Assembly: GCF_047495875.1 (NCBI RefSeq)
Contig: NC_092471.1
Location: 15,149,001-15,213,000 of the forward strand
Reading direction: 5' to 3'
Source: Pithys albifrons albifrons
Lineage: Eukaryota; Chordata; Aves; Passeriformes; Thamnophilidae
DNA: 64,000 nucleotides
The position numbers were made by a program, and so were the translations under genes. Shown one piece after another: positions 47,206-59,810 of this stretch. Positions within the stretch are counted from its first letter, which is position 1, and each line of letters starts with the position of its first letter. The notes under the pieces were generated by a model. That model searched no databases. It saw only the letters and a list, made by a program, of their open reading frames with translations, and had not been told where the DNA came from.

Positions 47206-50200
47206 ACCTGCCACATACAGGGTCTATGCCCACTTCTGTACTTTTTAAAGTAAAAAATCCAAAGTCCTTCTCCACAAAATTCAAATAAATGGGACCCTCT
47301 CCCCATGTATGGTGTATTAATAATACTTGTGACATTTCCTCAGTCGGTTGCAAGTGTTCATCTGTGTCTCTTTTCACATGATTCTTCCATTCCATACAGA
47401 ACAATCACACTGATATTCTGCACAGAGGAAATGGTGCAAATGAAAGTGATATTCTTCCAAGAAGCACTTTACACATGTCAAGAGGAAGGTCTTGGACTTC
47501 CCTGGCTGAGATACTTCCCAAGCACTTTCAACCATTACATCAGCCTGATGCAATTTGGTTTTGATTTTGGATTCAATTCCCAGCGTTGGGAGAGAGACCT
47601 AGAGTGCTTAGATTTTTTTTAACTCATTTTCCTCATTCTCCTTGCACAGATCAAATCTAGGTGCCTAAATACTATATTTTTAATCCTCAATTAATAGATA
47701 ATCAGTGGAACTGTGATGGGATCAAATGGCTAAGCAGATAGGAAAAGGCAATTCTTTGAAGTGGCCCAGTCAGCACCAATGATCAAGGCTGTAAACAGAA
47801 ATATATTTTTTTTAATTAATTCACCTTCAGTGTTCTTTTTCATTAAAAATTAAATGAGACATTGTAATTAGGAAGAAGATAACTGCAGAGTGTGGAGCTA
47901 TACTGGGCTTTAAATCAGTTCCTGTCTGTTTGAGGTTACTTCATCGTGTCTTTATTTTAAAGCAATTTCACAAAATCAAGTGTTATTTGCTATGAGGCTG
48001 TTTGGCACAGGAACCATTAAGGACCTTGAGGTTAAATGAAAACTTAGGTAGACTCTTCATACTTCTATTTATAGTAGAATTATTATGACCTTGTCAGCAT
48101 TTCCATAAGATAGATTAAAATGTTACCACTAAAATTCCCTCTACAGGCTGATATTTATCACAACAAGGCTTCAGCATTTTAATAACTCCTTAAAAGACTC
48201 TGATGCTGGAAAAAGCTTTACTGTTTAGATCAAAACTGCCTGAAATTCAATTTCATTTCATGGGAATTTAGAATATTTTGAACAAAGCAGAATTTTTTTA
48301 ATTTCCCATGGAAGCAAATACTTTTTAAAAAGTTATAGTTTCATGTTGATAAATTTTGAGAAACAGTACAGAATTCAATCAGATCTTTCTAAACTGGAAA
48401 TGAATGAATAGGACATAAGGACCAGTTTTCCAGAGCTTCCAGGGGGTCAGAGGACATTGCCATGAAATAGGAAAAGTGAGTTGAGTTGTGTAAGACTCAG
48501 AGCCAGGTTTGCCAGAGCTTTGATGACACGTTGCTTCCTGAGGAGGAGGCTGGATAGTCTGAGTCCCCTGAGATTATATCTCAGCATCTCTCCCAGTTCC
48601 ATGTTCATTTGGTATTCAATATGCCCTATAAAATGAAGAAATAGTCTTCTCATTTTGAAAATGGGAACAAAGAGAGACGGAAAATAGTGCCAAAATGTAA
48701 GCTCATCTTTGCATAACTTAACCTTGGAAAGTCCGGGACTGAGAGCAACCAGGAGGTAAAGCCAAAGCAGTTGAGAAGAAATAAGTTATGTGGACCTGTA
48801 ATTTGGACTGGAGGATGATGCATCCATCCAGTCAGGAGTTACAGTAATGTTTTTCTTTTGGGTCAGGAAACTCACCAGGCCTCGTAACTTCTACTATTAA
48901 CTTCAGGAAGTGCTGGCCCATCAAGGCAGGAGGTCTTCTCAATGAGCTTCTCCTACTCACTTCCAAAACAGTACCACTCTATACCAAAATAATTGTTTGC
49001 CCACAGGGCCTGAGAGAGACAATGACTTTGATACCAAGTGGGTGAGGTGCACCTTTAGACGTCTCTTGTGCCAGGAGAAATTATGTTACTCCAGAGGAAG
49101 ATGACGAGTGGTAAGTTTGAAAGTCAGTGTTTTAGTTTTAGATACTCTAAGGTCATTCATGGGTCCAAGACCATGTATTTATCTATGCAAAGGTTGAAAG
49201 GAAACCTGTTGTTGAGCCAGCAGCTTAACTCTCTTGGAAAGAAAATTCTTGTGTCTGCAGTGCTGAATAATCAGTGTTTATCATCAAAAGGCATCCTCTG
49301 CACTAGATTTCCTTGGTTTAGAACATAAAACTGCAGCACACATTTGAAAAACTCTACAATTAAATAATAATTGCTATGGAAAAAGTAACAAATGTATAGT
49401 TGAGATCTGTAAAATTTAAAGTTGTGGTTTGGTGTGAAATATGTTTTTCTAAGAAAATCATTATGACTTTTTGTAATATTATGTAACTCTATGAACAATT
49501 TATACTCTATTAAAGATCCATAATATGGAGCATACATTGGTTTCTCTATTTCTCCAGTGGGATCCCAAAGGAGCTATTAAAATAGAGGCAGTGAACAAGC
49601 ACGAAATATAAGTCAGAAATCTTACTAAGTCTGAATATGGCTATTGATAGAACATTAAACTCAAAATGAATCTCCTATTCCTTTGTGTTTTAATAGCACT
49701 TCAAAAATGCATATAGTTTAATTTCGCCAAAACAGAGTAGAAATAAAAAGGAATGAAATTACTATACAGCATCATAAAGGTATTTAAGCAATCATGTAAA
49801 TGTGAAAAACCTCTACTTTATTCTAAAACATTATGGCTATTGTTATAAGAATTTATGCTGTCTTATGTGATCAGAGCTGTGATTGCCAACTTAGGAATGA
49901 TCATACCTGAAATAAACGCCAATATTTCAGTGCAAGCCATGGAAGAAATTAAATTAGAACAAAAAAAGCTGTGAGAAGAGTGAGACATAAAGTCATGGCC
50001 TGTGATTTTGCACCTTATCATGGTAAATCTGCAATTTTGTCACAGTTTCCAACTGAGGCATCCTACACAGCATCAGTTGTCATTGTTGGGTGTGTGTGTC
50101 TGCCATCTCAGAGATGTTACTGTAAGCAAGGTTTGGCACGGGACTCATTAGACAGTGAAATAGTCTCTCAGTACGTGTGTTCCCAACTTCCTGAATCTCA

Positions 50201-50284
50201 TTTAGAAAAAATTTGTGCCACTTCCTAAAAAAAAAAGGAGAATCATCAGGTAAAGAAGGTTCATGACTAAAGTGCATTATGGAG

Positions 50285-50302
50285 GCATGGACGCGTCCAT
50301 GC
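50285..50302. other. Perfect 18-bp palindrome overlapping an octamer
   Basis: GCATGGACGCGTCCATGC is identical to its reverse complement, with no spacer. It has two CpGs at its centre in an AT-rich, CpG-poor neighbourhood. Its right end overlaps a perfect ATGCAAAT octamer (50299-50306). Confidence 0.6.
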
Positions 50303-53247
50303 AAATTTTGTTCCTGAATTTTAGGTCTTGGGGAGGAAACATCTACATCCTACTTCTGTGACCAGAAGATCTACCAGACTGTCTATGTGCACATTCATGA
50401 AAACTCAATGGATAGTCATTAATGTTACAGAGTTTTCACGAAAAAAATCAGTACTGTGAACTGGGAGAGGCATCTGAATGAATTCTGCCTCTAAACTCTA
50501 ATTCTTAACCAGGTCTAAATAAGAGTGTTGCTAATCCAGCAGACACTGCACTCAATGTGCTTCCTTGACTCACTCCGACTAATAACTGAATGCAAATAAT
50601 GACATAAGAATAGTTTGCAAGGGGAGGCAGTGACAGATGAAAGCAGTAGAAAGTGTTCAGCAGCTGATCTGCATGTTTTTTCTTTTTCCAAATGTAGAAT
50701 TTTTAGTGACAGAAAATTAAGCTGAATTTCAGAACTAGGGAACACTCCCCAAACACATAATTCTGAATAACAGTCTTTTAACTCAAATAGCAACCGTTTC
50801 CTTTGAGAAAACACTTTGAAAATTATGAGCTCTCTTTGAGCTAGCATATGCCAAAAGAAGGGCTGAATTACAGCTGCTTCCAGAGCTCAGCATATACTTT
50901 TAACCTGTTCTTGGTTTCCTTTTCTATTAAAAATGTAAGAGACTCTTCCTGTGCTAAAAAACTGGGGAAAAAAATGCAGTGGCTTGTAAAAATCTAAGTC
51001 TGCAAGGTTTCAAAGATCTTTTCAGTAAAGCATTTGATTTTGAAAGTTAAGGCTAGGTTGCTTCCACAAGGTTTTTTGCAGCTCCCACATGAAATATAAG
51101 CTTGTTTCAAGTTTAAAAAAAAATCTCTTGACAGTAATGCCTCTGGCTTTCAGTAGGATTCCTTCATGGTTCCTGCAGGATGGCAAGTGGTGTGTTTCTG
51201 GCCCCCGCTGAGTGAAGATGCTCAGGAGGTGCTGAGGCTGTGCTGGGGCTCAGCAGAGTCAATAACATCACTCCAGTACCCAGCTGGTGTCAGCACAGCA
51301 CAAGCAGGGCTTTGCTTCAGACCTACAGTTGACATTATTTCTTTTGGACACAAATGTAATAGCAATAGAAAAGTCCCCTCTCTAGGCTGATAAATCCCAC
51401 AGCACAACAGCATTAACATTTCACAGGCTAAGTGGAGTGAGATGGGACAAGTGTAAGGAACAGTTCTGGAGATGATACTGGTGACAGAGGGGGCTTTTTC
51501 TTTTTGTCTGTGTCAGAAAACCTTTTTTATCAAATTAATATACAATATCACTAATAGCTATGAGTTATATTAATGAAGAGGTCATGTACTTAAACTTACA
51601 TTTGTGTTGATGAAACTTTAGAACCTGACCAAGCATGATTAGGAGACACTCTCTGGTTTTGTTTGTTGTTTTGGGGAGTCTTTTAGCAAGAATACAGGTA
51701 TTAATAATAAATGAATAAACATTAGCCTGGGAGTTGCATAATGAAAAGAAAAAAACTAAATTATAAACCACTTTTCTTTGGTGTAAGGCCTAAATAAGTG
51801 CACAGCAGAGCAAGTATGCGGGAGCTGAGGATGAGCACTGTGCCATCCTCATTTGCTCTGAGTGCTGATCTGCTGGGTCCGATGATGGGAGCTGTGAGGA
51901 GGTTGTGATTCATCCGTAGGTGGCTGCCTGTCACGGGTGGGTGAAGCTCTTCCTATATATAGCTTGTATATGGGTTCATGGCACACTTGAGGATGGCCTG
52001 GAACGAAAGGTGCTCTCAAAAAGCCCTGGGTAAATCATTATTTTATTATTACAGCAAGGTGCTAGCAGCTGACAGTTTCAGTAATTGGATCAACATTCAT
52101 ATTGCAAATGCCAGCAGGTTTGACTCAGCTCTTTATAGTTCTGAAGCAGATAAATTAAATTATATTAAACTGATTTTATTTCAGGTGAGATTTTTGGGAG
52201 ATGAGAGAAACAAAGGCCAGACTATTCTTTGCAGCTCTTACAGATCACAGTGTTTGTGGCCCAAATGGTTTCTCCCGTCATGCTGTGGCATGGACAAGTT
52301 CAGCACTCCAGTGGAAATGAGATGCTAATTTCTGGTCCCTGTCCTGTTACAGTCACTGTGCAACTCATCAGTGCTGCATCCAAATAGGGATGTGAATGCC
52401 CTCACACCTGACTTGAGCTGCCTGAGTCTTGGATGAAATCTAATTCTAAAGCCATTTAAGGGCAGTAGAGTGGCTTACCCAGATAACAAGGATGAGCTGC
52501 TACTCTTCTCTGGTGTGAGAAGTTAATGAGAGTCTGAGGAAGTCATCACCTGCAGGGGTCCACAGTTGGAATGTCCTCCTGGAAGGAAAGGCCTTGTCTT
52601 ATTTATAGAATGTGGCACCAACCTCATGTCAGGAGGACAATCCTCTTATGTGGGAACCTTAAATTTAGAGCACTTGTCCAAACCCATGCAATGTAGGATC
52701 AGTTTCTTCTTCTGAACATATTCAACATTTTTTTTAAATTCCTTAATATCAGAGCAAATTGGGTAATTAACTTCCTTTAACCCTCATCTAAACTCACAAA
52801 AACTATGTGCTGAAGTAATGGAATTTTGCTGAATTATAGTTACATCAATGGCACTATGCCTTCTAAGCAGTTTTTCCCAAGATTATCTACAATTTATATT
52901 TTGGAAAACTGCTAAGAAGAAACACTATGAACTTCAGTAGCAGAGTTATTAGATCCAAACCCAGGAAACTTACCCCTAATGATGTGTTTATTTACTTTCT
53001 CCGTCACTGCCTTTCTCTTTCCCTGGAATGAATAATGTATAAAGTTTTTTGAGTTGGGTTGTTTTGTTTTGGGGTGTTTTTAAATTTGTTCTCTTAATAC
53101 CTAGAGAAAAATGGAGATGTTAATTTCCTATTGTGGCAGCTAAGACAGGCACAATTAAGCAGTTTGCTTTCTAGGGATTGCTCACTGAATTCTTCCAGAA
53201 GTTCCCTGTGCAGCTGAAGCAGTCGAGGGCCATGGTATCGATTCCGA

Positions 53248-53275
53248 GCTGACGGCAGACAGATGGTCTGTCAGC
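53248..53275. other. Bulged inverted repeat (hairpin)
   Basis: GCTGAC, a 3-nt bulge and AGAC on the left pair with GTCT and GTCAGC on the right around a 5-nt loop. The flanks contain several CpGs and an ATTA core, unusual for local intergenic DNA. Could be a regulatory element; no function shown. Confidence 0.35.
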
Positions 53276-55599
53276 AGAGCTGCTCATACTTTTGGTAGGG
53301 CACATCATTAATGAAGCCAAACACGAGCTTACGTTTCCAGCTCCCTGGTATTAAAAAAGTGGTGCAGCACACTGCAAAAGTGGTTTATTAGATCCCTTGT
53401 GTCATTCAAGGAAATCAGCAATGTATGTTAACGGTGCCCTGCATTCTTCCTGACAAGTTTTATTTTTCCATAGGTAAGTGCTAAAATACTGCTTTGCATC
53501 TCCAGTAGTAGTAGCATATCTCTGAATTTCCTGACATAAACCAGTGTTAGGTGTCAAAGGATACAGAAAAATCTGTAAGTCTTTTTAGCTTTGTATCCCC
53601 ACTTTTTTTTTTTTTTGCTACATCTAGAAAAGCCTATTCCTTGCGTGTTTTGTGTAAAAAGTCAGATTTTAAAACACCTGGCTACAATTTCACATACTTT
53701 ACGTTCCAAATGAAACAATAATAGTAAAAGGATCAATTCCCACTCACTTTGCTCTCACAAAAAGTCCCATTGAAACTAAACCAGCTGTGGAAAATATGGA
53801 CTCTTGTTTATTGATTGTTTCCTAGAACTGAATTTCCCCAGGGCACTGACCTGTGTGATAACCTTCCCCATCACAAAAAGGTGCATTGCTTCATAGTCAG
53901 TTACTGCTTTTGCACATGGCAAAACAATAATAAGCTACTTCAAAATCCTAAACAATTAAAGATTATTTTAGAATAAAGAAATATAGATTAATAACTGCTG
54001 TGAGGCTTGATCACAAGAGCTATATCCATAAGGATACTGACAGCACTGTGGGCAATATTTTTAAATGCCATGTTACTGTTCACATTGTCCGTTGTTCTTC
54101 ACATGTTTTCCTATGAAATTTCCTCATATCCCTGTAGTCATCTTTGTCAACTTGATAATTGTTTGACAGTTTTGTTCAGTAGAGTGTTAGAAGGGTTTCT
54201 TGTGTGCTGTCACCTTTGATTAGGAAAGTTCTCTGCAGGGGGAATGGGGATGTTTGAAGGCTAAAGTGGTTGCATTCAAGGGTTTTATTTGAGAAGCTGT
54301 ATTTTTTAAAAATGACTGTCATTTAAGAAAAAGTGTATGGAAAAGTATTCTTTCTAGAGTGTCTTATTGCATTTTTTTCATGTTCACCATTTTTTATTCT
54401 TCTATTCTTTCTCTCCCAATTACTATTGACATTCAGGATGACTGTCAGCTGATAGCTTTTTATAAGCTGTTCTGCAAGCTGAACACAAATAACATGACAG
54501 CTTGCAGGCTACTTGTTGTCATGGTGTTCTTACTTTGCTCTGGGCAATGCCATATAAAGAATATTACATCTCGACTCCTATTTGCATCAACCAAATATTT
54601 TAACATTAACACAATAATATCAGAATGGCAGGATGTTTATGACATTACCAGCACCAAGGAAGCGGAATAAAATTATGTTCTGTTTCCGCCTACATGTTTT
54701 CACCCACTCCCAGGCTCTGTACTACTGTGCTTACAGAATTGTTGATTTCTGTGGAGGTAAGTTGATTTCAGGTTCTCAAGCCAAATTACGAAATTTAATT
54801 TAAGAAGTCTTTCTGACTGCATTTGCAGGCCTCATTAAATGAGATGTAACACAGGAAATGTCACCCTACATGCTACTCTTTGAACTGTCTTCCACCAATT
54901 TGCTCCAAGAATGTCTTCATTTTAGAAGTTCTGTGCAACATCCACCATTGAAAAAGCTCCAAGAAATTACAGCACTGACCAAGAGCAGGTGAAAAATAAT
55001 TTGTATAAGAAAATTACCAATATTATTTACCACAGAGATTTCCAGCACCAAGAAATACCTCTCCATGTGAATAACCTTCCTGTACTTTAGGACTGACTTT
55101 GGTTTATTTTACCTTACTAACTTTGTAAACTGACTAGCCAAAAAGAGAAAAAGTATTTTTTAAGAAAGAAGATTCATTTTAGGCATTTGTAATATAATAA
55201 CTATAGCCATAGCTCTCACTGTGCACTAAGTTCCAAGTTTCTAGTAAATCATTTTATAAAACCTCTCTCAGTACTGTGATGCTGGTTGTTGGATACAAAC
55301 AGCAGTCTGTGTGGACATCTCTGGTGTGTTGCTTTATGATTCTCTGCAGCTTTGCAAACAAACTCGTTACTAAATGCAAATTTTTTGTCTGCAAAGCAGG
55401 GCCAATTGCAGTTGTTCTCTCTTCCTGTAGCATGAATGTTTGGGAACATGAAGAATAGCAGGCTGCTGGAATCCTTGAGCTTCTCAGGAAATACCTGCTT
55501 CAATAGAGTAGGCTGCTGTTTTGCCAGGGCATGAGGGTCAGCACAAGAAACACAGACACCAACTATAAATAATAAGTGTATAAATTTACTATAGTGCAA

Positions 55600-56300
55600 A
55601 ACAGCAAACAGTTACAAAAGAAGCAGAGAATTATAAAATTAGCAATGTACCTACAAGGAGTGTCTATAATGATTAAGAAAGATACATCACCAGTTACCTT
55701 TAATATATTATCATAATCAGCATCCAGACCCACATGTCAGCTTGGGAGCCCTGACCACAGTGAAGGGTCCAAGAACCCCTCCTGGGAACTGGGAAATCCT
55801 ACAGGATGTGTCCACTCATAGGAGAGGTCTCTGTCTTTGCTGTGAAAAGGGTCCATCTGTTACACTGTTATACAAACAAGCTAACATCATTTATATAGTG
55901 TGGAAAAATATCTGGCTTTCTTCTCAACTTGGTTCCACCCAAAGCCTGGCCAAGACAGAGGGAAATCAAGGGAGTCAGTTTGGACCAACTGCTGTCAAAT
56001 AAGGCCAGCTTCTACCTCTGTGTCCTTGGCTGTTCTCTAAATACAGAAAGATAGAAACATTCATACCAAATACAAATCTTTACTAATTAAGCAGATACTG
56101 ATATATCTTACTAACAAGCATACATGTTTACACAGGGGCAGTCTTATCATATTACATATTTTACTAAGGATTATACAGAATTTTGACTAATAAGCAGATA
56201 CCTGGCTAAATATAGCATTAGGCTGGAAGGTTCATCTAGAGGTCAACTCTGGTTCAGGGCCTGTTGTTCAGGCCTCAGCACTTCAGCTTCATCCCAAAAC
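55600..56300 (-). mobile_element. Possible ERV LTR, minus orientation, ends undefined
   Basis: Read on the - strand, a TATATAAA box (55897-55890) is followed about 190 bp later by ATTAAA (55704-55699) and a T-rich stretch, the order of the U3-R-U5 parts of an LTR. I could not define TG...CA ends or a target-site duplication. No retroviral coding sequence is identifiable nearby. A 116-codon minus-strand frame at 55249-55599 lies just downstream and is not recognisable as a viral protein. Confidence 0.3.
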
Positions 56301-59262
56301 CCAAGAAAAATACAGTGCAAGAAGGGCCATGGGAAGGACCATCAGAGATGGTCTGGACACTTAGAGCAGCTGGTGTGGTGGTCCCTCCAAAACAGCACTG
56401 AAAAAGTTGCTTTCTCTGACTCAGATGCTTCAGATAGTACACCTACTGACTCTTTGCTCCTTCCATCCCAACATGGGCATCCACTGCCCATTCTAACATG
56501 GTCAAAGAGGCTGCCCAGCATCTTAATGCTTGTCCCTGGGTTTCCCTCTGTGCTTGGGAGAAATACTTTGCAAATATCTGTATAACCAACGGACTGTTTT
56601 CCTTTGAGACGTCTCTCAGGCACATATTGGAACATGATGTGTAACCAAAGCTAACCATGGGTATGCTGAGTGGAACACTCTGCTGTGCTCCCAGGTGTCA
56701 TGTTAACATACACATTAGTACAGCATGCAATTAATCCTACTGCTATTATTTTCTCCTACAGATTACATTTCTAGACAAGACCTAAATGCCAAGAAAATAA
56801 AACCAGACACTAAACACTTCATGATCATGTCTCTTTATTTATGTTAGGCTACAACAGCCTTTTAATTTTCCAGCAGCCAGCCCTTGAGGTAAAGAAGCCC
56901 ACTCTTCTCTCCCAGTGCTACAAAAGAGAGAGAGAGTTGCATTTTCTGCATTGATAAATATTAAGGACAGACAGAACCACTATATCCTTCAGTTTAACAT
57001 CAACAAGAGTATATACATTTGGGCTTCAAACCTGTAGAAATAGTACAAGCATTTTAATGAAAAGAATTATTTAAGTAAAACAAACAAACAAAAACCGCCA
57101 CCCAAACACAACTTTTATTTCATTGGGATTTTATTTCATTTCAGGGGAAAAAAAAAGCAGAAGCAAAATATTGATACCAGTTTCAAACATGAAATCTCTT
57201 TTAAAAAATAGATCTTAGAAAGGTGAAATAGAGAGAGCTTTAAATTGAACAGCTTTGGACTGTTAGGAAGAAAAAAAATTATAGACCTGCCAAACCAGCA
57301 AACAGACCAATGTAGTCAAGACCCCAAATCTCAGCTAAAGTGGAAAGTTGCTGTGAAAAATGCTGCTTTTGATTCTAAAACATTGTTCAGTTGGGAAAAC
57401 TTGACCTGAACAGCATAACGAGATCCAGAGCAGGCATGGTGATGCTGAGAATCAGCGAGAAACTGATGTAGACAACCCTCAGGAGTGTCCTTTGCAGACA
57501 CCAAGGACAGTCCTTTCTGATAACTTTAGCATGACTTGGTGAGGAAACTGAACCTACTGAACTACATAGCAACATGGGTGCATTCCATTGTAGGGAAGCA
57601 AAGGAATTAGAAGTAGCTGCATCCTGGTGTCTTCATGTAGTTTGGTTTCTGTTTATTTTTTGTCAGATTTGGTGATGGGCTTCAAGGTCACTGTGGCTAC
57701 AGGTGAGAGCTTAATACTAAGAAAGAGTGGAGATTAAACATAACCAACCAGGTTTACAACTATCTCTCTATATAAACAAAGATATTGTTTCTCCTTAGCA
57801 TTTGAAGGTCAGATTGTCTTTCTCTATTCATTGAATCTTTTGCAGTCCTTGAAGCATTCACAGAAAAGCTCTATTTAAATAAAGCAAAGATTGCTGTGGG
57901 GGTTTTTTATTTCTATTTTTCAGGTTTCTCCTATGCTTTATGTCAAACAGGGCACAATGGACTCATCTTGGTGGTTATTTTTTGCACACTCTTTCCCGTT
58001 TTTTCTGGATGGCCTCTGTTTATTTCAGCAGTATTCTGTTCTGTAGAAAGAAAGAAATTAACAGTTTAAGGTTGCAATTTGCTTAAATTTGACACCCCAA
58101 AAATTCTATCTTCCAAAATACTGTTACTTATCACTTTGCTATGCAGATGGAGATCTTCCAAAGGTCAATTCCTAGAAACATAAAAAAGGTGGAAATTAAT
58201 AAGTAATGTATCTACCACTTCCTCAAGGCCAGCTAATGAACAGATCATGAGCGAGGTACGTTCCATAGTCACATAACATATTCAAAAATTAAATTTCTCC
58301 AGGCTAATTAGATCAAGCTTTATAATTTCCTTCATTTGCATTTGTTTTGCAGCTGGTTATACTCCCAAAAATTGTCACATGCTTTATACTCCCCTCCTCC
58401 TGCTGTTCTCAGCAATTATTAGTGTACTCGTGACCCATCCTGCTGGTATGAAAACCTAAAACCTTTTTAAACAAGTCTTAAGTGACGTGTGTTTGCATAT
58501 TGTCCCCTTTGTCACCCACCACTTTCAAAAGGGGATGGATGCTTTGCTCCCTTTCACAAGAAAAACAGCAGCTGAAAGTAATTTGATTGCCTCACACGCT
58601 GCTATAACATACTTGGCATGCAGCTGCTTACAGTGAGGCTCAGTGTCATTTTTAAAACCACATTTTCTGCTGAAATTTTGTACACTTTGCACTTGACCTG
58701 CAGATAAGTCTTCACATCTAAACTCTAAATCATGTCTTCAAAGAGAAGGTTTGTAAGTAAAATTTTTTGTATTAGGACTTTAACAAGTTTTTTTTCTTCT
58801 CTGAATGCTTTTGGACACTTTGGAAAACTTCAAAAGAAAAGTGAAAAATAAATTCATGCTGAATGTGATTTCACCTTTCCTGACAAATGGAAAAGAGCTT
58901 CATTGAAGAAAAATTTTTGTCCAGAAGAATACACAGTGTCATTCTAAAATACCTTGGAAACTAGAAATGCACCTTTATGAATCTATGTGCATGAACTAGC
59001 TTTTTAATGAATATTGGTTAGACAGGCAAGAGAATGAAATGCTATTCAATTAAGTATGTTTGGTTTTGGTTTTTTTTTAACATGGTATGATGTAAGGTCA
59101 AATGATTTTAGATTTTTTTGAACTGAATTTTGCCATCTATATTGTTCTAACTCTACAGAAAACCGAAAGATAAATTGTTAGATCGCTGGCTGTGTTCAGT
59201 CTTTTTAACAGAAGAAGACATAGAAAATAACTGGGTTTTAGAGACCCCTAAGGATATATTAT
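56301..59262. other. Intergenic, no gene recognised
   Basis: AT-rich, short open frames only. Simple AAAC-like sequence near 57078-57095. Confidence 0.6.
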
Positions 59263-59810
59263 TGTGAGTTAGTCCTGAGGGGCAGCTGAGCCTCTCACAA
59301 TGACTCACTTCCCCACAGTGGGATGGGGAACAAACCAGAAGTGCAAAAGTGAGAACACTGGTGGGTTAACATAAAGACAATTTAATAGGTAAGGCAAAAG
59401 TTGCACATGTGAGCAAGGCAAAAAGCGGAACTAATTCACTGCTTGCCACAGACAGGCAGGTGTTTAGGCATTTCTGGGACAGCAGGGTGCCCTGTGCATA
59501 CCAGTGACTTGGGAACACACTCCAAACACCCTCCCTTCCTCCTTCTCCCCAAGCTTTGTATGCTGAGTGACCCATATGGGCTGGGATATCCCTTGGGTCA
59601 GCTGGGGTCAGCTGTGTCCCTGCCAGTGTCTTGTGTACCCCCAGTCTGCTCACTGGTGGAGTGGGGTGAGGAGCAGAAAATGCCTTGGCTTTGTTCAGCA
59701 AGAGCTAAAACAGGGCTGTGTTATCAAGGCTATTTCAGTCACAGCTAAAACTCAGCACCATTCAAGATACTATGAGGTAAAAGAACTTTATGCCAGCCAA
59801 AACCAGCACA
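59263..59810 (-). mobile_element. ERV solo LTR (avian ERVL-like family), nearly full length
   Basis: Read on the - strand it begins TGTGCTGGTTTTGGCTGGC and passes a GATATCCCAGCCCATATGG-type block and the poly(A)-region block CCTATTAAATTGTCTTTATG, then ends in the C-rich region near 59263. This is the layout of a widespread bird LTR, and the fragment at 38552-38795 belongs to the same or a related family. No internal sequence and no second LTR lie beside it, so it is a solo LTR. Exact ends are uncertain: five-base flanks at my chosen ends do not match. Open frames across it on both strands are incidental. Confidence 0.75.

Larger units (their letters stand above)
47206..55599. other. Intergenic, no gene recognised
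   Basis: AT-rich with short open frames only. Two small symmetric elements stand out: a perfect 18-bp palindrome at 50285-50302 and a bulged hairpin at 53248-53275 (listed separately). No RNA gene or CR1 was recognised. Confidence 0.55.

Noticed and set aside
55249..55599. 116-codon minus-strand frame as a retroviral protein
   Set aside because: It is next to a possible LTR, but I see no conserved retroviral motif, so no product is assigned.
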